This document shows positions 58,455-64,000 of a stretch of DNA of 64,000 nucleotides, one piece after another; positions within the stretch are counted from its first letter, which is position 1; each line of letters opens with the position of its first letter. The position numbers and the translations under genes are program-made. Source of the stretch: CAYSCS01 sp964429695 (GTDB lineage: Bacteria > Acidobacteriota > Aminicenantia > Aminicenantales > Aminicenantaceae); assembly GCA_964429695.1 (NCBI GenBank), contig CAYSCS010000018.1:1-64000 (forward strand), read 5' to 3'. The notes under the pieces were generated by a model, which searched no databases, was not told where the DNA came from, and saw only the letters and a program-made list of their open reading frames with translations.

Positions 58455-58576
58455 TGAAAACTTAATCCTATAATCTTAGGCGGTAAGAATTTCTTTATCC
58501 CTTAGTAGGGGAAACCAATAGGCTTCTCGGGAGTCGCATAGCGAGGCCCGCAAACACAAGGTTTAAGCCTTGCTAT
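58455..58576 (+). promoter_or_regulatory. Structured leader, riboswitch-like (c-di-AMP ydaO-type suspected)
   Basis: GC-rich conserved-looking blocks stand out in AT-rich DNA: CTTAATCC (58461-58468), a small CCTA/TAGG hairpin, GGCGG, then GGGGAAACCAATAGG (58508-58522). A hairpin follows: CGGG-AG-TCGC-ATA-GCGA-GG-CCCG (58528-58550). CAAGG/CCTTG forms another (58557-58572). The order CTTAATC, GCGG, GGGGAACCAA, then a TCGC stem ending in CCCG resembles ydaO/yuaA cyclic di-AMP riboswitches. A GEMM cyclic di-GMP riboswitch is the alternative. An AT-only hairpin at 58626-58645 could be the expression platform. The next gene downstream is glgA. Confidence 0.4.
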
Positions 58577-58767
58577 AAAAGTTAAATTGTCTTCTCCAGA
58601 TTAATCGGTGAAAATATGGTATGCGAAAAATTATGAATAATTTTTATTCCTTTTAGTGGTTAAGACTGATAAAAGGATGGAAAAGGGATGAGAAACATAT
58701 TCTCCATCTCGATGGTTATTTTCCGTTCTTGGTTATTTTTCATAAGGCTAGACTCAATATTTGTCGG

Positions 58768-58797
58768 TTGACTTTTCTTGTATCAGGAATTTATCAT
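58768..58797 (+). promoter_or_regulatory. Candidate promoter directly before glgA
   Basis: TTGACT (58768-58773) and TATCAT (58792-58797) are spaced by 18 bases, each 5 of 6 to consensus. Transcription would begin near 58804, at or beside the first ATG of glgA, giving a leaderless or 8-base-leader message independent of the structured leader. Confidence 0.4.
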
Positions 58798-58802
58798 AAT
58801 TG

Positions 58803-60278
58803 ATGCTCATGGTTGAGAACTTAAAAGTAATCTATGTCACTCCTGAAATAACACCTTTTGCAAAGTCAGGTGAGCTTGCAGATGTGGCTGCCTCCTTGCC
58901 GAAATACCTTTCCTCCTTGCCGGTCGAGGTTTCAGTCTTTGTGCCTAAATACCGTAAGCCAGAAATTGAATCCTTACCCATGGAGAGCGTTAACTCAGAA
59001 GTGATTGTTCCTCTGGGGGGAAAGAAGGTCAAGGCTCAGATATTCAGGTCTAACCTTGGGAGATATGATATATATTTTGTCGACAACCCTGCATATTTTT
59101 GGCGAGAAGGAATTTATGGCACAGGTAAAGGAGAATATCTGGATAATGACGAGAGGTTCATTTTTTTTAACCGTGCCATCCTTGAATTCCTGGTTAAATC
59201 CAGGATGGAGGTTGACATCATCCATTGTAACAATTGGCCTTCGGCATTTATTCCTGCCTTCCTTAAAACTACATATTCCCCTAGAAAAGAGCTCTCAAAG
59301 TTAGCCACGGTTTTAACTCTGCATAACATTGCCTACCAGGGAGAGTTCCCTCCCGAAACACTTGCCTTGACAGGTCTGAATTGGGATTATCTTAATTCCT
59401 ATAAATCGAGTTTCAACGGGAAATTCAATTTTTTGAAATCGGGGATAATTCATGCAGATGTTCTTAATACTGTAAGTCTAACTTATAAAAGAGAAATTCT
59501 CCAAGGCAAACATGGAAATGATATGCGGAAGGAGCTTGAGAAGAGGAAAGATGTTTTTTTTAGCATCAGAAACGGCGTTGACTATGAAACATGGGACCCG
59601 AAAAACGACCCTTACCTAAGCGTGAATTATTCACCTTCTAAGATACATAGAAAAAAGGAGTGCAAGCTTGACCTCATTCATCACTTGGGGCTTTCTCTTT
59701 CTCTGGAACAGCCGCTGGTGGGAGTGGCCTCTTTTATTACTCCCAAGAAAGGCATAGATATTTTGGTGGAAGCAGTGGAGGGGATAATGGCTTTGGGAGC
59801 AGGGCTTGTGGTGGTAGGGATGGGAGATGAGACTTATGAAAAAAGGTTACTTGATTTAGAGAAAAAATATCCGAAGAAAATGTGTGTGAAGTTGGATCCC
59901 AATCCTTCACTCTCCCATAAGCTCGTTGCAGGTGCGGACATTTTCCTCATCCCTTCCCTTTTCGAGCCCTGCGGACTTAACCAATTGTACAGTTTCCGCT
60001 ACGGAACGGTTCCTGTGGTAAGGCATACTGGGGGACTGGCAGAGACGGTGAAGCCCTTCGACCCCCGGAGTCTAAGAGGGAATGGTTTTGTGTTTCGAGA
60101 ATATTCATCTCGGGCTCTTTTAGAGGCATTAAAAAAAGCATTTTTTTATTTTGCAAAGCCAGAGGTGTGGAAAAGAATAGTAGTATCTGGTCTTAAAGAA
60201 GACTTTTCCTGGGAAGTCTCAGCCAGGAAATATCTTGAGCTCTACCGAAAGGCTCTAAAAATTAAAAGAGGAGGTTAA
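58803..60278 (+). CDS. glgA: Glycogen/starch synthase (GT5)
   Basis: The 491-aa protein has a GT-B fold. Its N-terminus KVIYVTPEITPFAKSGELAD is the GT5 nucleotide-sugar loop, but the usual KxGGL reads KSGEL, Glu replacing a Gly. Other GT5 marks are IIHCNNWPSAFIPAFLKTTY, VLTLHNIAYQGEFPPE and FSIRNGVDYETWDP. The C-terminal active site is IPSLFEPCGLNQLYSFRYGT, then VVRHTGGLAETV. It elongates alpha-1,4-glucan. The start is uncertain among TTG 58800, ATG 58803 and ATG 58812, with no Shine-Dalgarno near. trxA follows after a 1-base gap. Confidence 0.9.
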   Translation: MLMVENLKVIYVTPEITPFAKSGELADVAASLPKYLSSLPVEVSVFVPKYRKPEIESLPMESVNSEVIVPLGGKKVKAQIFRSNLGRYDIYFVDNPAYFWREGIYGTGKGEYLDNDERFIFFNRAILEFLVKSRMEVDIIHCNNWPSAFIPAFLKTTYSPRKELSKLATVLTLHNIAYQGEFPPETLALTGLNWDYLNSYKSSFNGKFNFLKSGIIHADVLNTVSLTYKREILQGKHGNDMRKELEKRKDVFFSIRNGVDYETWDPKNDPYLSVNYSPSKIHRKKECKLDLIHHLGLSLSLEQPLVGVASFITPKKGIDILVEAVEGIMALGAGLVVVGMGDETYEKRLLDLEKKYPKKMCVKLDPNPSLSHKLVAGADIFLIPSLFEPCGLNQLYSFRYGTVPVVRHTGGLAETVKPFDPRSLRGNGFVFREYSSRALLEALKKAFFYFAKPEVWKRIVVSGLKEDFSWEVSARKYLELYRKALKIKRGG

Positions 60279-60279
60279 T

Positions 60280-60606
60280 TTGATTGAGGAGATAATTGAA
60301 GTTTCAGATTCCACTTTCGAGGAAGAAGTGCTGAATTCAAAGCTGCCCGTGCTTGTTGATTTTTGGGCTGAGTGGTGCGCGCCTTGCAGGATGATTGCAC
60401 CCACACTTGAGAGCATTGCTCAGAATTTTAAGCAAAAGATGAGAGTTGCAAAGCTGAATGTGGAGAGTAATGTCAAGATTCCCTCTAGGTATGGAATAAT
60501 GAGTATCCCCACTTTGTTGCTTTTCAAGGATGGAAAGGTAAAAGAGACAATCATTGGCGTTCAACCTCAAGAAAAAATAATTGATATAATTTCCAAACAT
60601 CTATGA
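60280..60606 (+). CDS. trxA: Thioredoxin
   Basis: The 108-aa protein is a complete thioredoxin, with active site FWAEWCAPCRMIAPTLESIA (WCAPC instead of the usual WCGPC), cis-Pro in GIMSIPTLLLFKDGK, and no signal peptide. The start is TTG 60280, with GAGGAGG 5 bases upstream; no ATG fits. Its stop overlaps the trxB start (ATGA), so the reductant pair is co-translated. Confidence 0.95.
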   Translation: MIEEIIEVSDSTFEEEVLNSKLPVLVDFWAEWCAPCRMIAPTLESIAQNFKQKMRVAKLNVESNVKIPSRYGIMSIPTLLLFKDGKVKETIIGVQPQEKIIDIISKHL

Positions 60607-61523
60607 AAGAAACTTATGAAGTGATCATCATCGGTGCGGGACCTGCGGGTCTTGCGGCTGCTATCTATGCGGGGAGAGCCAGGCTGAAGACTTTGGTCAT
60701 CGAGAAGGGGATTCCCGGCGGGCAGATTCTTCTCACCGATTGGGTGGAAAATTACCCCGGTTTTCCTGAAGGAGTGGCACCTCTCGAACTGATGGGAAAT
60801 TTCAGAAAACAGGCAGAAAGATTCGGAGCGGGGATAATCCAGGATGAGGCAAAGGAGATTCAAAAACAGGACGAGTCATGGCTCATAAGGGGAAATGCAG
60901 GGGAATATAGAGCGAAAGCAGTAATCATCGCCACCGGCTCAGTGTATCGGAAGCTAGGGCTTGAAGCGGAAAAAAGGCTTACAGGAAGGGGGGTCTCCTA
61001 CTGTGCAATTTGTGACGGAGCATTTTTTAAGGATAGAAAGGTTGCGGTTGTTGGGGGAGGGGACCATGCTCTTACTGAGGCACTTTTTTTAACCAAGTAT
61101 TGTGGAAAAGTGTGGATCATCCACCGCAGAGATGAATTTAGGGCAGAAAAAATACTTCAAGAAAGAGTTTTAGTGAATCCGAAGATTGAAATAATCTGGG
61201 ATTCAATCGTCGAAGAAATTAAAGGCGAAGAAAGAATTGAATCCCTTATCCTCAAGGATTTGAAGACTCAAGCACAAAAGGAATTAAAACTTGAAGGCCT
61301 TTTCATTTCCATCGGTATGGACCCGAATTCTGGCTTAGTGAGGGAGCTGGTTGAGCTCGATGAAGCAGGAAAGATAAAAGTTGGTCCTCGAATGACAACT
61401 TCTCAAGAAGGAATATTCGCCGCAGGTGATGTGACTAATGCCTGTCCTCAGCAAATGGCCGCTGCCGTGGGAGCAGGAGTTTCTGCTGCTCTAAGTGTTA
61501 ATGACTATCTGAGTTCCATCTAA
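60603..61523 (+). CDS. trxB: Thioredoxin reductase
   Basis: The 306-aa protein has the FAD motif VIIIGAGPAGLAAAIYAGRA, GGQILLTDWVENYPGFPEGV, the redox disulfide CAIC in GVSYCAICDGAFFKDRKVAV, and the NAD(P) motif VVGGGDHALTEALFLTKY. HRRDEFRAEKIL (the HRRxxxR that binds the NADPH phosphate) points to NADPH. GIFAAGDVTN is near the C-terminus. The TAA at its end overlaps the convergent lpxD stop by 4 bases. Confidence 0.96.
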   Translation: MKETYEVIIIGAGPAGLAAAIYAGRARLKTLVIEKGIPGGQILLTDWVENYPGFPEGVAPLELMGNFRKQAERFGAGIIQDEAKEIQKQDESWLIRGNAGEYRAKAVIIATGSVYRKLGLEAEKRLTGRGVSYCAICDGAFFKDRKVAVVGGGDHALTEALFLTKYCGKVWIIHRRDEFRAEKILQERVLVNPKIEIIWDSIVEEIKGEERIESLILKDLKTQAQKELKLEGLFISIGMDPNSGLVRELVELDEAGKIKVGPRMTTSQEGIFAAGDVTNACPQQMAAAVGAGVSAALSVNDYLSSI

Positions 61524-62590
61524 GCCAGCTTTTTCTCGAGCTCTTCTATTTTCTTCTTGAGAGACCTTACTTCTTTGATTAAATCATAGAGCTGAGGAAG
61601 GGAGGCCCAGACCTTTCTCCATTCCTTTATTTCGAGATGAGGACTTCCGGCCACAAATGAATGGGGTGGGACATTCTTCGTTATTCCACTTTTGGCAGCT
61701 ATAGACACATTCTCGCCTATCTTGATATGATCCGCCACACCTACCTGTCCCCCCATTACCACATTCTTACCTACCTTTGTGCTTCCTGCAATCCCCACCT
61801 GCCCGGCAAGGATGGTGTTTTCACCGATTTCAACGTTATGAGCAATTTGAACCAGGTTATCTATTTTCGTTCCCTTTCTGATGACTGTCTCCTCCAGAGT
61901 TGCTCGATCTATGGTTGTGTTTGCTCCGATTTCAACCTCATCTTCGATGACTACAGTTCCCTTTTGAGGAATCTTTACGTACTCTCCTTCTGCTGTCTTG
62001 ATATATCCAAAGCCGTCAGAGCCAAGTACAGCGCCATTATGGATGATGACCCTATTTCCTATTCTCACTCCTTCTCTAAGGGAAACAAATGAATGGATCA
62101 GAGCCTGTTTTCCGATTTTTACCCTGGGATAGATACAAACAAGGGGAAAAACAACAGTCCCTTCTCCAATTTCGGTTTCTTCCCCAACATAGGTTAAGGC
62201 GCCAATCGAAACATCTTTTTCAATCTTGGCTGATTTAGACACGAAGGCTAAAGGGTGAATTCCTGGTTCAGGTTTATAGGGCTTCCAGAAAAAATCAACA
62301 ATTTTAATGAAGGAAAGGTAAGGATTTTCAGATTTTATTACCGGAATTTTCTCATACTTTTGCTCTTTAGGTATGATAGCAGCCGTGGCCCTGCTTTCTT
62401 GGAGAAGAGGAAAGTATTTTTCGTTGGTGACGAAGACAAGGTCTCCTTCTTTGGCTTTTTCAAGGCTTGAGACACCATAAATTTTTTTACTCCCATCGCC
62501 CTCATAAGGGCAAGAGAGGATTCGTGAGATTTGCTCTACGGTTAAGTGGTTTTTAAAATTATCAAACTTTTTTCTCATCGATTCTTTCAT
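61520..62590 (-). CDS. lpxD: UDP-3-O-acylglucosamine N-acyltransferase
   Basis: This lipid A pathway enzyme adds the N-linked acyl chain from acyl-ACP. The 356-aa protein has a uridine-binding N-terminal domain (LTVEQISRILSCPYEGDGSK, then DLVFVTNEKYFPLL). A long left-handed hexapeptide-repeat helix follows (IEKDVSIGALTYVGEETEIG). The catalytic His is in NLVQIAHNVEIGENTILAG. The C-terminal helix (LKKKIEELEKKL) is typical. It shows that the host makes lipopolysaccharide. The start overlaps the yihY stop by 29 bases; ATG 62578 is an alternative. Confidence 0.93.
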   Translation of the reverse strand: MKESMRKKFDNFKNHLTVEQISRILSCPYEGDGSKKIYGVSSLEKAKEGDLVFVTNEKYFPLLQESRATAAIIPKEQKYEKIPVIKSENPYLSFIKIVDFFWKPYKPEPGIHPLAFVSKSAKIEKDVSIGALTYVGEETEIGEGTVVFPLVCIYPRVKIGKQALIHSFVSLREGVRIGNRVIIHNGAVLGSDGFGYIKTAEGEYVKIPQKGTVVIEDEVEIGANTTIDRATLEETVIRKGTKIDNLVQIAHNVEIGENTILAGQVGIAGSTKVGKNVVMGGQVGVADHIKIGENVSIAAKSGITKNVPPHSFVAGSPHLEIKEWRKVWASLPQLYDLIKEVRSLKKKIEELEKKLA

Positions 62591-63434
62591 TAAGGATTGA
62601 AGCTAATTCCGCTCCCCAGAGAAGAATCATCAGAGAGAAGGTCAGCCAGAGAAGAAAGAAGATGAGCGAAGTTATGGTTCCTTTAAGCACCCGAGAAAGG
62701 ACCACTCCTATGGCCGAAAAGTGCGCCACGTAGAAGGCAAAAAGCCTCTTGGAAAATTCCCAGAGAATTGTGCCAATTCCTGCTGCCATTGCGGCAGCCC
62801 GGGTATGAACCTTGACCTCGGGGATGAATTTATAGATGGAAAAGAAAACGAGGAAGGTAAGCGAAAAGGGGATCAGGTACTGGATGAAGAAGTTGTCGAC
62901 GAAGGAGACCACATCCGGGTTTATATAATTGCGGACAATCACACTTTCTCTTACCGTTCGATGCACGGCAGTCCAGATGACGGTGATTACCAGAGAAATG
63001 AGCATGATGATTCCGATGAGAAACATGATTGTATATTCTAAGAGTCTGTTGTAGAAAAAAGATTTCTGGTAGTTTGCCTTGAAGATAAAGTTAATGGCAT
63101 AAATCAAGTTGGAAAAGAGGAAGCTTGCAGCCACGAGTGAACCCAGAAACCCGAACCAGCCCAGGCTTGTGATGTTTCGGGATAGAGAGCGAATTCTTTC
63201 GAAAAAATAAGGGTCTAATTTTCCAAAGAATTCTTCTGAGAAGAGATTGAGGCTTCTGAATGCTATCTCAGAGCCTCCGCCCAGGATTTTGGTGGTGATG
63301 ACGGCAAAGAGAGCTATGAGGGGGACGGCACAGAGGAGAGCAAAATAAGAAATGGTGACAGCAAAGTTACCGCATTTATCTTCATTGAAGCGCTTTACGG
63401 ATATTTTTAAGATCTCAAAGAGCGGAAACTTCAT
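62562..63434 (-). CDS. yihY: YihY/BrkB-family inner membrane protein
   Basis: The 290-aa protein is an integral membrane protein with about six helices, including NFAVTISYFALLCAVPLIAL, GWFGFLGSLVAASFLFSNLI, FLIGIIMLISLVITVIW and SLIFFLLWLTFSLMILLWGA. The conserved start DKCGNFAVTISYFALLCAVP fits the family (usually AAxLSYYxLLSLxP). The family was once wrongly annotated as ribonuclease BN, and its transport role is unclear. It lies between atpE and lpxD on the minus strand with tight spacing. Confidence 0.88.
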   Translation of the reverse strand: MKFPLFEILKISVKRFNEDKCGNFAVTISYFALLCAVPLIALFAVITTKILGGGSEIAFRSLNLFSEEFFGKLDPYFFERIRSLSRNITSLGWFGFLGSLVAASFLFSNLIYAINFIFKANYQKSFFYNRLLEYTIMFLIGIIMLISLVITVIWTAVHRTVRESVIVRNYINPDVVSFVDNFFIQYLIPFSLTFLVFFSIYKFIPEVKVHTRAAAMAAGIGTILWEFSKRLFAFYVAHFSAIGVVLSRVLKGTITSLIFFLLWLTFSLMILLWGAELASILNERIDEKKV

Positions 63435-63443
63435 CCGATTTTT

Positions 63444-63788
63444 TTAAGCGTATTTCCCCCACTGAATCATGAGGATGATGATGGCAATGAGAAGAGCGTA
63501 AATCACTAGAGTTTCAATCAAGACTAGGGCAAAGATGAGTGGGACGCGGATGTGAGGGCCTGAGCCTGGGTTCCTGGAAATCCCCTCGCAGGCGCTGCTG
63601 ATAGCCTTTGCTTGAGAAAAAGCACCCGCGGCTGAGGCAAGGGTGATTATTGCTCCGCTAACGATTATCGATAATTTGAAGAGGGAGGCCCTATTTGAGT
63701 CCAATGATGTCTCCTGTGCCAGCAGTTCAGTGCTTGCCAGAACGGCAAAAATAAAGAAGAGAATTAAAAATTTTAGTTTTTTTCTCAT
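63444..63788 (-). CDS. atpE: ATP synthase F0 subunit c, Na+-type residues
   Basis: The 114-aa protein is longer than the usual 80-90 residues, because of an N-terminal signal-like segment (LKFLILFFIFAVLASTELLA). Helix 1 contains Gln59 (AAGAFSQAKAISSACEGISR). The loop is SRNPG, and helix 2 contains Glu92 (FALVLIETLVIYALL). Gln59, Glu92, Thr93 and Tyr97 take the spacing of Ilyobacter tartaricus Gln32, Glu65, Ser66 and Tyr70, the Na+-binding set. AAGGAGG precedes the ATG. It is directly downstream of atpB, as in atp operons. The ring would couple Na+ flow to ATP synthesis or hydrolysis. Confidence 0.93.
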   Translation of the reverse strand: MRKKLKFLILFFIFAVLASTELLAQETSLDSNRASLFKLSIIVSGAIITLASAAGAFSQAKAISSACEGISRNPGSGPHIRVPLIFALVLIETLVIYALLIAIIILMIQWGKYA

Positions 63789-63806
63789 CTGTCCTCCTTT
63801 TAGAGA

Positions 63807-64000
63807 TTAATGTTCTTCTTCATGAGCTATGGCTCCTGAGATATAGATACAGGCGAGAAGCACGAATACAAAGGCTTGGATGACTGAAGTAAAGATAGCA
63901 ACCGCCATAAAGGGAAGTGGAAGGAAAAAAGGAAGAATCGAGGCAATGATCACGATGAGCAATTCCTCTGCAAAAATGTTGCCGAACAAACGCAGGGAAA
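63807..64000 (-). CDS. atpB: ATP synthase F0 subunit a, C-terminal part (cut by window edge)
   Basis: The minus strand from the window edge reads LRLFGNIFAEELLIVIIASI, then helix FLPLPFMAVAIFTSVIQAFV and FVLLACIYISGAIAHEEEH to the stop at 63807. RLFGNIFAEE corresponds to the conserved RLFGNxxAG region of subunit a, and PFMAVAIFTSVIQAFVFVLL to its last helix. The N-terminal part and the stator Arg helix lie outside. atpE follows 18 bases after its stop. Confidence 0.92.
   Translation of the reverse strand, partial: SLRLFGNIFAEELLIVIIASILPFFLPLPFMAVAIFTSVIQAFVFVLLACIYISGAIAHEEEH

Noticed and set aside
1..64000. tRNA, rRNA and CRISPR arrays
   Set aside because: No TTCGANTC-type T-loop in a cloverleaf context, no rRNA-like blocks and no regularly spaced direct repeats were seen in the intergenic regions by eye; a tRNAscan or CRISPR search was not possible.

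Overview
This 64 kb window looks like a chromosomal contig of a Gram-negative, peptide- and amino-acid-using anaerobe, most plausibly Candidatus Aminicenantota (OP8) or a relative in the Acidobacteriota. That assignment is inferred. It rests on two GWxTD-domain proteins, an Oar-like TonB-dependent receptor with a carboxypeptidase-regulatory domain, a Tricorn-like protease, lpxD (lipid A, hence an outer membrane) and AT-leaning AG-rich coding sequence. No rRNA, tRNA, CRISPR array or intact prophage was seen.

Layout. Positions 1-5290 are accessory DNA: the 5' end of an IS110-family transposase with its noncoding leader (1-326), two genes and a broken GyrI-like gene associated with two related palindromes (327-2603), and a secreted protein lying between two decayed 3' ends of an IS91-like element (2862-5290). 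Positions 5858-8996 (minus) hold a GWxTD protein and a TPR protein. Positions 9325-11683 (minus) hold a HisD-like dehydrogenase and a 2,4-diaminopentanoate dehydrogenase-like protein. Positions 12120-21047 (plus) form a housekeeping run: pseudo-receiver protein, valS, birA, coaX, an unknown gene, rnr, and a SelB-like protein that has lost its GTPase. Positions 21168-28584 (minus) form a tightly coupled operon for citrulline/ornithine use: COG2403 GTPase, arcC, argF, a large unknown protein, an FAD amino-acid oxidase and ornithine cyclodeaminase.

Positions 29105-33418 encode a duplicated-domain lipoprotein, a conserved unknown membrane-anchored protein and an S9 peptidase. Positions 34015-37970 encode an HD-GYP response regulator and a multi-PAS histidine kinase. 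Positions 38329-51929 are an envelope and degradation island: two beta-lactamase-fold hydrolases, a Tricorn-like protease, a GntR regulator, a TonB receptor, and a second GWxTD-TPR pair paralogous to the first. Positions 52335-56543 carry thiolase, hydroxyacyl-CoA dehydrogenase, acyl-CoA dehydrogenase and enoyl-CoA hydratase. A secreted D-aminoacylase-like enzyme follows. A structured, riboswitch-like leader lies upstream of glgA-trxA-trxB. The window ends in lpxD, yihY, atpE and the 3' part of atpB; the ATP synthase c subunit carries the residues of sodium-binding rotors.

Taken together, secreted peptidases would release peptides, the TonB system could import them, and the ornithine/citrulline operon would yield ATP via carbamate kinase. 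The acyl-CoA module would process carbon, and a Na+-type ATP synthase would use the ion gradient. The most unusual items are the GTPase-less SelB, the duplicated GWxTD-TPR loci, the COG2403-arcC-argF operon with its unknown protein, and the glgA leader.
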